Assembly (NCBI GenBank): GCA_965232405.1
Contig: OZ246966.1
Location: 2,976,001 to 3,040,000, forward strand
DNA: 64,000 nt
Source of the DNA: RCIO01 sp965232405
Lineage (GTDB): Bacteria; Pseudomonadota; Alphaproteobacteria; Rhizobiales; Rhizobiaceae
Direction: 5' to 3'
The translations under genes and the position numbers were made by a program. Below are positions 37,528 to 46,534 of this stretch, in pieces. How positions within the stretch are numbered: position 1 is the stretch's first letter; the number at the start of each line of letters is the position of its first letter. The notes below the pieces were generated by a model, which was given only the letters and a program-made list of their open reading frames with translations, was not told the origin of the DNA and did not search any database.

Positions 37528-38520
37528 TCAGGCCCGAGCGGTCTGCCTGTTTTCGCGATACCAGTCATAGGTCGCGCGGATGCCTTCCGCCAGCCCAGTG
37601 TTTGCGCGCCAACCCATATCGAGGAGGCGTGTGCTGTCCATGAGCTTGCGCGGCGTTCCATCCGGCTTGGAGGTGTCGTATTCGAACCGGCCCTCCCAAC
37701 CGACAATCTCTGCGATCAGTTGGCCAAGTTCGCCGATCGTGACGTCGCTGCCCACGCCGATATTGATGTGATCCTCGGCGGAGTAATTCTTGAGAGTAAA
37801 TACAAGCGCGTCGGACAAATCGCCGACATACATGAACTCGCGCCGCGGTTTGCCGCTGCCCCACATGGTAACAGTATCCCGCCCTTCGGCGTTAGCGGCG
37901 TCGATTTTGCGCATCAGCGCGGGCAGCACATGGCTTGTCGTGAGATCGAAATTGTCACGCGGACCGTAAAGGTTCGTGGGCATGGCGGAAATGTAATCGC
38001 AGCCATATTGCCGCCGGTAGGCTTGGCACAGCTTGATCCCGGCAATTTTGGCAATCGCGTACCACTGGTTCGTCGTTTCCAGCGGTGCGGTCAGCAGGGC
38101 GTCTTCGCGCATCGGCTGTGCGACGTCGCGCGGATAAATACAGGACGATCCGAGAAAAAGAAGCTTTTCCACATCGTTGCGATAGGCGGAATGAATGAGG
38201 TTCGCCTCGATCATCAGGTTGTCGTAGAGGAATTCCGCCGGGTAGATGTCGTTGGCGTGGATGCCACCGACCTTCGCTGCCGCCACGACAACCGCGTCGG
38301 GCTTACGGTCCTCCATCCAGGCCTCGACCTTGTCCTGCCTGCCGAGATCGAGCTCCGAGCGACCGGCTGTCAGAACTTCGCAATCTTCCTCGGCGAGCCG
38401 GTCGCACAGCGCGCCGCCCACCATGCCGCGATGTCCGGCTACGAAGACGCGTTTGCCCTTCAGCGAAAACGCGACTTGAGGCGTCTCGCCGGGCGCTTCC
38501 TTGTCATACCTGGCTTGCAT
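37528..38520 (-). CDS. fcl: GDP-L-fucose synthase
   Basis: A 330-residue SDR epimerase-reductase converting GDP-4-keto-6-deoxymannose to GDP-L-fucose with NADPH. VFVAGHRGMVGGAL is the Rossmann loop, FLGSSCIYPRDVAQPM holds the catalytic Ser, YAIAKIAG the Tyr and Lys, and PTNLYGPRDNFDL is family-specific. Start 38520 lies within the last 17 bases of gmd. A longer reading frame upstream has no homology. Confidence 0.96.
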   Translation of the reverse strand: MQARYDKEAPGETPQVAFSLKGKRVFVAGHRGMVGGALCDRLAEEDCEVLTAGRSELDLGRQDKVEAWMEDRKPDAVVVAAAKVGGIHANDIYPAEFLYDNLMIEANLIHSAYRNDVEKLLFLGSSCIYPRDVAQPMREDALLTAPLETTNQWYAIAKIAGIKLCQAYRRQYGCDYISAMPTNLYGPRDNFDLTTSHVLPALMRKIDAANAEGRDTVTMWGSGKPRREFMYVGDLSDALVFTLKNYSAEDHINIGVGSDVTIGELGQLIAEIVGWEGRFEYDTSKPDGTPRKLMDSTRLLDMGWRANTGLAEGIRATYDWYRENRQTARA

Positions 38521-39571
38521 GCCGTTCACCGGACCGTTCCATCTGCCTGATATCCTCGGCAACCATTTCCCGCGCCATCTCTTCGACCGTCGTCTTCGGC
38601 TCCCAGCCGAGCTTGGTTTTCGCCTTGGTCGCGTCTCCGCACAGATAGTCCACTTCAGTTGGGCGGAAATAGCGCGCATCCACCTTGATAAGCGGCTTTC
38701 CGGTTGCGGTGTCGATGCCGACTTCGTCCACGCCGCTGCCCTGCCATTCTACCGTCTTGTCTATCTCCTTAAACGACATTTCGACGAATTCACGGACGGA
38801 GCGCACTTCACCCGTTGCCAGCACGTAGTCGTCCGGCTCGTCTTGCTGAAGCATCAGCCACATGCCTTCCACATAGTCGCGCGCGTGACCCCAATCGCGC
38901 TGGCTGTCCAGATTGCCGAGATAGAGCGTGTCCTGGAGGCCGAGATGAATTGCGGCCACGCCACGCGTGATCTTGCGTGTCACGAATGTCTCGCCACGGC
39001 GCGGGCTTTCGTGATTGAACAGGATGCCGTTCGAGGCGTGCATGCTATAAGCCTCACGGTAGTTCACCGTGATCCAGTAGCCATAGATCTTTGCCGCTGC
39101 ATACGGGCTGCGCGGATAAAACGGCGTCGATTCGCGCTGCGGTTTTTCCTGGACCTTTCCGTAGAGCTCCGATGTGGAGGCCTGATAGAACCTCGTGCGT
39201 TTTTCGAGCCCCAGAATACGTATGGCTTCAAGCAGCCGCAGCGTGCCGATGGCGTCCGCATTCGCCGTATATTCCGGCGTTTCGAAGCTGACCTGTACAT
39301 GGCTCTGCGCAGCCAGATTGTAGATCTCGTCGGGCTGGGTATCCTGGATGAGGCGGATCAGGTTGGTGCTGTCGGTCAGATCGCCATAGTGCATGGAAAA
39401 CCGAACGTCGCGTTCGTGGGGATCCTGATAAAGATGGTCCACGCGGCCGGTATTGAATGAGGAAGACCGCCGCTTCACGCCATGGACATCATAGCCTTTC
39501 TCCAGCAGCAGTTCGCTGAGATATGCGCCGTCTTGCCCCGTTACGCCCGTGATAAGTGCTGTCTTTGCCAT
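38504..39571 (-). CDS. gmd: GDP-mannose 4,6-dehydratase
   Basis: A 355-residue SDR enzyme, the first step from GDP-mannose to GDP-fucose (or rhamnose). It has LITGVTGQDGAYLSELLLEK, FYQASTSELYGKVQE with the catalytic Thr/Ser and Glu, YPRSPYAAAKIYGYW with the Tyr and Lys, and RRGETFVTRKITR. Full length. Its end overlaps fcl, so the pair makes GDP-L-fucose. Confidence 0.97.
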   Translation of the reverse strand: MAKTALITGVTGQDGAYLSELLLEKGYDVHGVKRRSSSFNTGRVDHLYQDPHERDVRFSMHYGDLTDSTNLIRLIQDTQPDEIYNLAAQSHVQVSFETPEYTANADAIGTLRLLEAIRILGLEKRTRFYQASTSELYGKVQEKPQRESTPFYPRSPYAAAKIYGYWITVNYREAYSMHASNGILFNHESPRRGETFVTRKITRGVAAIHLGLQDTLYLGNLDSQRDWGHARDYVEGMWLMLQQDEPDDYVLATGEVRSVREFVEMSFKEIDKTVEWQGSGVDEVGIDTATGKPLIKVDARYFRPTEVDYLCGDATKAKTKLGWEPKTTVEEMAREMVAEDIRQMERSGERHASQV

Positions 39572-39649
39572 TCCTGATCTTTCAATGATGTTCTTGGGCG
39601 CCTGTTTGCATTCGACGTCCAGCGTTGCTGTCGCTCGTGCCGTCCGTTT

Positions 39650-40612
39650 TCAGTTGGTTGTATCGAGTACGCTGAGGTCGGGATCTGCGGGCAGCTTCCG
39701 CAGACGGTTTGATGCCGGAATCCGTTGGCGAAGGTGATATGGTTTGCCCATCGTCAGCAGAGGGTCGAGCAGGCTGATGAAACGTCCGTTCCAGATATTG
39801 TTCCAGTCGCGCGGAATCTGACCGATCAACGGTCTCTTGCCGTTTGGGGTCAGTCTCTCGCCAAGAAAACCCTGCAATCTCTTCCATGTCCGCTTCTTCC
39901 ACTCAAAGAAGGAAGAAGAAGGAAGAAGGCTCGCATATTTCGCTTCGTAGAGCCTGATGCCGCGCGCCTGTTTGGCGCGCAATTCGTGGTATTCCGGCGC
40001 GTTCTTGTCGACACTCCAGTTCCGGTAGTGATGGATCGCAACCTCGCGGCTATAAACGACGTCGTGACCGGACAGAAGCACTTTTGCGGTAAGGTCGGGG
40101 TCGATCCCATAGTCCCGGAACGCCTCGCCGAAACCGCCGACATCGAGCAGCACCTTGGTCGACAAAACGCCCTGGTTAACGTTGAGAATGCCTAGGGTGG
40201 AGATGCCGCCGATGTAAGGAGCGGCTACGAACGGGCCTTCCTTGTCCTGAACCTTGAGAGCATACATGCCGATGTTGGGGTCGGATTCCAGCGCTGCGAC
40301 CGCCTTGTCCAGTCCGTGATTGACGATGATGTTGTCATCGCTGATCCAGCAGACATAGGGCGTGGTGATTTCATGGAAGACTTCGTTGTACGCCCGCGCC
40401 TGGCCGAGCTTCTTGCCTACCAGAACCGGCACCACGTTCGGATCGGTCAGGTTTTCCAGATACTCGACCGACCCGTCGGTTGAGCCGGCGTCGGTGACAT
40501 ACAGAATGTATGGAATACGCGTTTCACGGCGAACGCTCTCGATGCACGACCTAAGTTGCTCGAGCCGGTTGTAGGTCCCAACAACAATGGCAAGTTTCGC
40601 CGTCTCTCCCAT
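39650..40612 (-). CDS. Family 2 glycosyltransferase
   Basis: A 320-residue cytoplasmic GT-A enzyme: LAIVVGTYNRLEQLRSCIES, VTDAGSTDGSVEYL, the DxD equivalent in CWISDDNIIV, and RDYGIDPDLTAKVLLSGHDV in the acceptor half. Start 40612 (MGETAKLA) overlaps the SDR stop (TGATG). It is a clear paralogue of the enzyme at 41681: VNQGVLSTKVLLDVGGFGEA here against VNQGVLRTGLLQTLGGFNTD there. The gmd gene begins 78 bp downstream. Donor and acceptor unknown; GDP-sugars are likely from context. Confidence 0.9.
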   Translation of the reverse strand: MGETAKLAIVVGTYNRLEQLRSCIESVRRETRIPYILYVTDAGSTDGSVEYLENLTDPNVVPVLVGKKLGQARAYNEVFHEITTPYVCWISDDNIIVNHGLDKAVAALESDPNIGMYALKVQDKEGPFVAAPYIGGISTLGILNVNQGVLSTKVLLDVGGFGEAFRDYGIDPDLTAKVLLSGHDVVYSREVAIHHYRNWSVDKNAPEYHELRAKQARGIRLYEAKYASLLPSSSFFEWKKRTWKRLQGFLGERLTPNGKRPLIGQIPRDWNNIWNGRFISLLDPLLTMGKPYHLRQRIPASNRLRKLPADPDLSVLDTTN

Positions 40613-41580
40613 CAGCCCGACGCCCCTGCGGTATTGAGGGCAGCGTTCTGCGTGCTTGTGAGTTCGCGATGCCATTCGGCGAAGCCGGCAAGGCCGTCGG
40701 CCAGGCAGATCTCGGCCTTGAAGCCGAGGCGTTCGAGCCGTGCTGTGTCGGCGACCAGATGCGCGGGGTCACCCGGACGTTTGTGGCCGTCGAATATGGT
40801 ATTTGCCTGCGCACCACAGGCGCGCGCAAGTTCTTCCGCGGCCTGCCGGATCGGGATCGCGGTCCCGGTCCCGCCATTGACCACGAGGGAGTCCTGATTT
40901 TGCTCGGCATCGGTAAGAAGCAAGAGCAGCCGCGCCGCGTCTTTGACGTGGAGAAAATCGCGGGTTTCGCTGCCCGTGCCGCCAAGTTCTATCTTCGCAG
41001 AAGCGCGCTGGTACCGTTGCGCCAGGTCCCAGAAAATCTGTTTTTTCAACCCGGCCCCGTAAAGCGAGAAGAAACGCACAATCATCACGTCGAGCTGCCA
41101 ATGGCGGCTGGCAGCCTGGCAGAGCTCCTCGGCCATGCGCTTGTGGGCGCCGTAATAGGAAATCGGCTCCAGACCGGAATCTTCGCAGATGGGGCCACGG
41201 TGATTGTTTCCGTAAACTGCAGCACTTGATGCCATGATAAGCCGCGCCGCCGGTGCCTTGATGCGCAAGGCTTCCAGGAGACCGGCCGTACCCGCTACCG
41301 TGCGCTGGAAGTCGTCGAAAGGCGCGTCGTGAGCTGCCCGCACGGACGATCCGCCAGCGGCATGAACGACGACATCGGGAGCGCCCGCCGTTTCGATCAG
41401 CCTGGATACCGAATCACAATCCACGTCGGCTTGCGACCACATGTCCATATCGGCTTCAGCCGCCCCATGCCCGATGCCGCACACGCGAAAGCCCGCGCGG
41501 CGGAACGTCTCGGCTACACTCCTGCCCAGGAATCCGCTCGCGCCAGTGACCAATGCCAGTTTTGCAACGGCTTGCACCAT
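40612..41580 (-). CDS. NAD-dependent epimerase/dehydratase (SDR)
   Basis: A 322-residue extended SDR protein. It has LVTGASGFLGRSVAETF, the catalytic Ser region MASSAAVYGN, SYYGAHKRMAEE with intact YxxxK, and RDFLHVKDAA. Related to UDP-glucose 4-epimerases and GDP-deoxyhexose reductases, but no subgroup motif decides the reaction. It lies between two paralogous glycosyltransferase genes and is coupled to the downstream one, so it probably makes the nucleotide sugar one of them uses. Confidence 0.88.
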   Translation of the reverse strand: MVQAVAKLALVTGASGFLGRSVAETFRRAGFRVCGIGHGAAEADMDMWSQADVDCDSVSRLIETAGAPDVVVHAAGGSSVRAAHDAPFDDFQRTVAGTAGLLEALRIKAPAARLIMASSAAVYGNNHRGPICEDSGLEPISYYGAHKRMAEELCQAASRHWQLDVMIVRFFSLYGAGLKKQIFWDLAQRYQRASAKIELGGTGSETRDFLHVKDAARLLLLLTDAEQNQDSLVVNGGTGTAIPIRQAAEELARACGAQANTIFDGHKRPGDPAHLVADTARLERLGFKAEICLADGLAGFAEWHRELTSTQNAALNTAGASG

Positions 41581-41680
41581 GAGCCCATGAACGCCAAAAT
41601 GAAAACAGCAACTTTGCGGGACGGGTAGCCGAACGGGTAATAAAAGGCAAGTCTGCCCCCCGCGCCATGCCGGCGCCGGT

Positions 41681-42634
41681 TCAGACCATGTTGCGCGGCG
41701 CCCGCTGGCGCAGGTGTATGTTTGATTTCGTATTTCGAAGCTCCCCTTGAAGGCTCACGAAACGCCCCGCCATGAGGTTGTGCCAGTCGCGCACGGGCCG
41801 GCCGAATGCAGAGCCACCCCGATCGGGTGACAACTTCTTCGGGGCGAGCAACCGGAGCAACTTCCAGACACCGCGCTTTGCAATCCATGCGCCACTTGAT
41901 CCCAGTTTTCTGCCATAGAGCTTGTTGTAAAGGGATCGGTAGTCTTCATTGCGTTTTTCATGCCGCTCTGCCGCTGGAGTTCCCGGGTCGGGCCAGTTGC
42001 GGAAATGTTCGATCGCAATTTCGCGTGTCATCGCCACATCGTGGCCCGAAAGCAGCACTCGCGTGGTCAGGTCGGCATCGATGCCGTAATCCCGGAAATC
42101 GGTGTTGAAACCGCCTAGCGTCTGAAGCAGACCGGTTCTGAGCACGCCCTGGTTCACGTTGATGACGCCGGTCGAGGTGATGCCTCCAATGTAGGATGCG
42201 TCGGCAAACGGGCCGAGCCGGTCTTTGACCTTGAGGCCTATCATCCCGAGCAATCGGTCTTCCGCCAAAGCTGCGACGGCCAGATCGAGAGCGCCTCCGA
42301 CGACGACATTGTCGTCACTGAGCCAGCACACATAGCCGGTCGATAGTGTCTCGAAAACCTCGTTGAGCGCTGCCGCCTGACCGGTTCGCCTCGCTTCGAG
42401 CACGACCCTGGTGCGGGGATCTTTTCGCTGCTCTTTCATCAGCCACTCGCGCGTGCCGTCGCTCGATCCGGCATCTGAAATGTGCAACTCCCAATGCACG
42501 GTCACATGTTTTCGGATGCTTTCTATGAGGGCTTTGAGCTGATCGAGCCGGTTGAACGTGCCGACCACAATCGCCAGTGTTGAGGCGCGGTCCGTGCCTG
42601 CGGCCTTCTCATCTTTTCCCTTGTGCTGCTGCAA
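41681..42634 (-). CDS. Family 2 glycosyltransferase
   Basis: A 317-residue GT-A enzyme, paralogue of the one at 39650: LAIVVGTFNRLDQLKALIES, ISDAGSSDGTREWL, CWLSDDNVVV and RDYGIDADLTTRVLLSGHDV. I place the start at TTG 42634, with GGAG nine bases upstream, because it gives the paralogue's length. An ATG at 42805 would add 57 unusual residues and nearly touch the divergent gene at 42820. The SDR gene lies 100 bp downstream. Confidence 0.85.
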   Translation of the reverse strand: MQQHKGKDEKAAGTDRASTLAIVVGTFNRLDQLKALIESIRKHVTVHWELHISDAGSSDGTREWLMKEQRKDPRTRVVLEARRTGQAAALNEVFETLSTGYVCWLSDDNVVVGGALDLAVAALAEDRLLGMIGLKVKDRLGPFADASYIGGITSTGVINVNQGVLRTGLLQTLGGFNTDFRDYGIDADLTTRVLLSGHDVAMTREIAIEHFRNWPDPGTPAAERHEKRNEDYRSLYNKLYGRKLGSSGAWIAKRGVWKLLRLLAPKKLSPDRGGSAFGRPVRDWHNLMAGRFVSLQGELRNTKSNIHLRQRAPRNMV

Positions 42635-42819
42635 TCGATCTTTCTCCGTGAGCCGCGATCGGGCACCGGTCCCGACTGCAGGCGACGCCGGCGTTACACC
42701 AAGCGGCCCGATAGTGCCAACTCCCGACTGCGCAGGGGAGCGATTTCTGCTAAGAGAGCCGCGCCAGTGAAGGCGCCTGCTACCGGCGGCCCTACAAAGC
42801 GGCATATGAACGAGGTTGG

Positions 42820-43947
42820 ATGGCACCGCAGACACTGAAACGAGCAGGCGACCCGAAACGGATCGCATTTCTCTATTGGGGCCGCCGCGGGGCGCTGACC
42901 GAGTTTTCCCACGCCATTGCCCGTGCCGCTCTCTCAACGCCCGGCCTTGAACCGACGATCTCGGTTTCCCGCCAGAACGAATCCTTTGAACGGTTCATCG
43001 AATTCGGCGAAGCGCTGGTGCCGGTCGATACTTTCTCCAGCAGCCTTGGCGCGCCCGTTGCGACATTGCGGCTTCCGAGCTTGATCGAGCAGATGAGACA
43101 CATGACGGCCGAACGGGAACTGGATGCAGTGGTGACGCTGATGCCCCACATCTTCTCGCCGCTCGTGAGCCGGAGCTTCAGATCATCGGGCGCACGCTAT
43201 GCCACCATCATCCACGATGCCAGCCGCCATCCCGGTGATCCCAGAGGGTATGTCGATCGCTGGACACGTCGCGATGCCGTAAAGGCCGATGTCATCTTCA
43301 CACTGAGCCGGAAGGTGTGCGACGCATTTGCCGCCGATAATCCCGCTCTTAGGCCAAGGATCGTTCCGCTATTCCATCCAGTGCTCGATTTCGGCCGCAC
43401 CGCCGCCGTGCGGGAGCGCGCGGAGGGAAGTCGGCTTCGGCTGCTCTTTCTCGGCAGGATCATGCGCTACAAAGGACTTGGTCTGCTGGTTGAAAGTTTG
43501 GAGCGCCTGCGCCAAAGCGACTTGCCGGTCGAAGTTGGGATTTTCGGAGAAGGCACGATCGAGCCCTATCGCCATCGGCTTGATGCGCTTGGCGCTGAAA
43601 TCGTCAACCGCTGGCTCACCGAAACAGAGGTAGCGGACGCGCTCGCCCGCTACGATGCGGTCGCGTTGTCCCATATTGAAGCCAGTCAGTCCGGTGTAGC
43701 CGCTGCGGCATTCGGCGCTGGGCTGCCCGTGGTAGCAACGCCGGTCGGGGGCCTGCCGGAGCAGGTGGTCGACGGTGAAAACGGCATTCTGGCCAACGCC
43801 GCGGACCCCGCAGCGTTCGCGGACGCGGTCGCCCGCCTGGCGACCGACACGAAGCTCTACAACCGCATTGCACGAAAAATCGCCGCCGAAACCGGCTGCA
43901 AATCCATGCACCGGCTCCTCGAGCTTATGCTGCGCGAACTGGTCTGA
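42820..43947 (+). CDS. Family 4 glycosyltransferase
   Basis: A 375-residue GT-B enzyme. The N-terminal domain has LYWGRRGALTEFSHAIARAA. The C-terminal donor-binding domain has LLFLGRIMRYKGLGLLVESL, GIFGEGTIEP, then SHIEASQSGVAAAAFGAGLP and VVATPVGGLPEQVVDGENG, the GT4 signature with Glu in place. It probably adds a hexose from an NDP-sugar to the growing lipid-linked chain. It is the only plus-strand gene between 35.2 and 46.5 kb and ends next to the stop of the convergent methyltransferase gene. Confidence 0.92.
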   Translation: MAPQTLKRAGDPKRIAFLYWGRRGALTEFSHAIARAALSTPGLEPTISVSRQNESFERFIEFGEALVPVDTFSSSLGAPVATLRLPSLIEQMRHMTAERELDAVVTLMPHIFSPLVSRSFRSSGARYATIIHDASRHPGDPRGYVDRWTRRDAVKADVIFTLSRKVCDAFAADNPALRPRIVPLFHPVLDFGRTAAVRERAEGSRLRLLFLGRIMRYKGLGLLVESLERLRQSDLPVEVGIFGEGTIEPYRHRLDALGAEIVNRWLTETEVADALARYDAVALSHIEASQSGVAAAAFGAGLPVVATPVGGLPEQVVDGENGILANAADPAAFADAVARLATDTKLYNRIARKIAAETGCKSMHRLLELMLRELV

Positions 43948-44787
43948 TCAGAATCGACGGATCGCGAAACCGATCCCGTATCCGACCGATTCATAATTGT
44001 AGACGCTGAATCGGCCGTCCAGTTCGACCACCTCGCGCCACACGCCACGCAAGCCTGGATGAGTGGGGTGTGCGATATCATCGAACACCAGTGCGCCACC
44101 GATCTTGAGGTGCGGGATGACGTCGGCAATGTCCTGCGCCGCGCCATGGTCGGAATGGTCGCCGTCGACTGTGATGATATCGAACGACGCGTTCGGGTTT
44201 TCGGCGAAATAGTGCGGCAGAGTTTCATGTGAATTGCCGTCGATGAATTCGACCGGCGCGGAATGGCCGACCTTGGCAAGCTCCGCCTTGACCAGTTCGG
44301 GGCCGGGATTGTCCATACCGGCGTAGTTCTTCACCCATTTGTCGAAAAACACCATCGACGCCTTGGGCGCGCGCCAGCCGACCGCGCAGGCGCTGCGGCC
44401 GCGCCGCACGCCAATCTCGAGATAACTCTTCGGCTGCAGTTCGTCGGCAAGACCGAGCAGCGTGGTCACGATGTCGGCATATCCCCAGGACGTTCCAAAC
44501 CGCTTCACGCCGTCAGCATAAAACGCTTTCAAATAGGTCGTGTAGCTATCGGGTTCGAGAATGCCGAGCAGTTCACGTGCGAGGTCGACATATTCCGTGG
44601 TACCTTCACGGAACTTCCGTCCAAGTTCCGGCGCGCCGATGTTCGGACCGGGATAGAAATCGGGCATGCCTTCCGGCGGCGAAAACCGGATCGCCTCGAC
44701 ATGGTCCTTCATGTCCTTGAATTCGGCGCGAGGAAGATCCGAACCGGCGGCCGCGGGCCGGAGTAATTTTCTGACGGGTTCGAGCAT
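43948..44787 (-). CDS. Class I methyltransferase (Methyltransf_24 / CmcI-like)
   Basis: A 279-residue predicted SAM-dependent methyltransferase: YLEIGVRRGRSACAVGWRAP (motif I), VFFDKW, and FDIITVDGDHSDHGAAQDIA, then LKIGGALVFDDIAHPTHPG. This is the Methyltransf_24 pattern seen in many O-antigen loci. Start 44787 (MLEPVRKLL) has AGGA seven bases before it; the frame is open to 44862. The target is probably a sugar of the surface chain (inference), which could be the terminal cap read by Wzt. Confidence 0.88.
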   Translation of the reverse strand: MLEPVRKLLRPAAAGSDLPRAEFKDMKDHVEAIRFSPPEGMPDFYPGPNIGAPELGRKFREGTTEYVDLARELLGILEPDSYTTYLKAFYADGVKRFGTSWGYADIVTTLLGLADELQPKSYLEIGVRRGRSACAVGWRAPKASMVFFDKWVKNYAGMDNPGPELVKAELAKVGHSAPVEFIDGNSHETLPHYFAENPNASFDIITVDGDHSDHGAAQDIADVIPHLKIGGALVFDDIAHPTHPGLRGVWREVVELDGRFSVYNYESVGYGIGFAIRRF

Positions 44788-44981
44788 CGTGTGATCCTGA
44801 AATAGTGGTTTGGTTGGCCGATGGCCGCTAAACCGCCTAGCGGGCGGTCCCGGACGCTCCAAGGTTCTGTTTGGACGAATTGAGCGTAGCGCTTACAACA
44901 ACAATCGCCATCGCATCAAGCGACATTGTTTCGCAAGTGCCATAATCGAGGCCGGCGCCTCGCCGTGTCGGTATACCGCTG

Positions 44982-46334
44982 CTACTTCTCGCGCAGGGTG
45001 CGTAGAATTTCGCGGGCGGTTTCTGAATCTGCCCGGTCCGAATATTCCCGGTAGGGTTCCTTGAAGAAGCCCGGAAACTCAAGACTCGCGAACCTGCCGT
45101 TCCAGCGTTGTTTCAATTGCTGGCCTTTTCGACTTTCGCCGCCATACTCGATGTTGCCTTGGGCGGTGCCTTCGACCATTAACCGGTCGGCAAAGGATCG
45201 CGTCGAACTTGTGATCGTATAACCCGCATCCCAAATTTTCAGAGACAGATCCTCCAATGCCTCTTCGTAGTCTGCGAAGGCAGTATCGACAAATCCGACG
45301 TCCTCGAGGGCTTCTCTCAAGAACAGACCCTGGCCGACCCGCAACATCCCGCCGATCGTGTGCTGCACATAGTAGCGGTCTTCCATCGGCAGGTAGCGTT
45401 CAAAGAATGCGCACGCGCCAACAAACACTTCCCCCGTATCCAGCTCTTCTGAGTTTGAAATCGCCTCGGAAATACAGTCGGCTTCCAAAATGGTGTCGTC
45501 CGAAATTAGGCATATCCATCTGCCCTGTGCCGCACCTAGCGCGACATTGAGTGTGTCCAGAGAAGTCGTTGCTTTGGTACCGTGAGTAAGAACGACTGCT
45601 TTGACATCCGCCTGATCACCGAGCCATTCCTTCGTGCCGTCGGTACTACCGAGATCCCCTACGATTATTTCCGACAATCCATCAACTGCCTGCTTTCGGA
45701 CGCTTTCGATCGTGGCCGAGAGGCGAGCCTGCTTGTTGCGGGTTTGGCATACGAAAGAAACGATGGGCAAAGTTGCCGCAGTTTCGGTCATACGTTGATG
45801 GCTTGTCCGGGTCGGTGGCTTTTCCCGGTGAAGGTTGTGATTGCCATCGACTGCGCCGGGAAATGCGCCGGTGTTGAGCTGTTCGAGCAATAGCCGCTGC
45901 CAGTTTGCCGCAAGTTCGGACTGGGCCTGAAGACGGCTGTTCAATTCGGCAATCTCTTGTCTCCGCCCGGTGGCCAGTTGCTCATATTTTTCGCGCAGTT
46001 CGGCCTCTTGAGCGCGTAATGCAGCAATTTTGTCGAGGGCATCCAGCCGCCTGGTTGCAAGCTCGATTTTCTGGGATTGAGCCGCCGCCAGCTTTTTCTC
46101 CAATTCTTGAATCTTTCCGCGTTCCGTCATGTTTTCTTCTTGCAGCTTTCCGATGCGGCTATGCGCCTGTCCAAGCTGCCCCTTTAGTTCCTCGACCTCC
46201 CCGGTCGCTTGTCCCAGTTGCCCTTTGAGCTTCTCGACATCCCTGCCCGCCTGTTCGATCTGCTTCAGTAGGTGCCTCACTCGCGGGACTGAGAATAGCA
46301 GGCGCTCGAAAGTCTGGTGCAGTCTATGCTTCAT
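44982..46334 (-). CDS. Coiled-coil protein fused to family 2 glycosyltransferase
   Basis: A 450-residue two-part protein. Residues about 18-150 form a long coiled coil with repeated units (KLKGQLGQATGEV, ELKGQLGQAHSRI). Residues 185-450 form a GT-A glycosyltransferase: PIVSFVCQTRNKQARLSATI, VGDLGSTDGTKEW, and the DxD region CLISDDTILE. Coiled coils on capsular and LPS glycosyltransferases can act as molecular rulers for chain length (as WbdD does) or as scaffolds. It is separated by 200 bp from a divergent FkbM gene. Confidence 0.88.
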   Translation of the reverse strand: MKHRLHQTFERLLFSVPRVRHLLKQIEQAGRDVEKLKGQLGQATGEVEELKGQLGQAHSRIGKLQEENMTERGKIQELEKKLAAAQSQKIELATRRLDALDKIAALRAQEAELREKYEQLATGRRQEIAELNSRLQAQSELAANWQRLLLEQLNTGAFPGAVDGNHNLHREKPPTRTSHQRMTETAATLPIVSFVCQTRNKQARLSATIESVRKQAVDGLSEIIVGDLGSTDGTKEWLGDQADVKAVVLTHGTKATTSLDTLNVALGAAQGRWICLISDDTILEADCISEAISNSEELDTGEVFVGACAFFERYLPMEDRYYVQHTIGGMLRVGQGLFLREALEDVGFVDTAFADYEEALEDLSLKIWDAGYTITSSTRSFADRLMVEGTAQGNIEYGGESRKGQQLKQRWNGRFASLEFPGFFKEPYREYSDRADSETAREILRTLREK

Positions 46335-46534
46335 ATACTTCCCAGTAACGAATTTGCGAAAGCCGCCCTGTCCTCCCGAATTGGCGAGCGCTGGGCTACG
46401 TGTGGTCCCAAAATGCCGTTGATTGCAAGCCTTTAAGGTAATGATAGTTCCTAATTCGGCGGACCATCCATTGCCTCGCTGCGGGTGGTTCGTTATAGGC
46501 GACCAGCCTTTCGCGCGGACGGAGCTGAAGCAAA

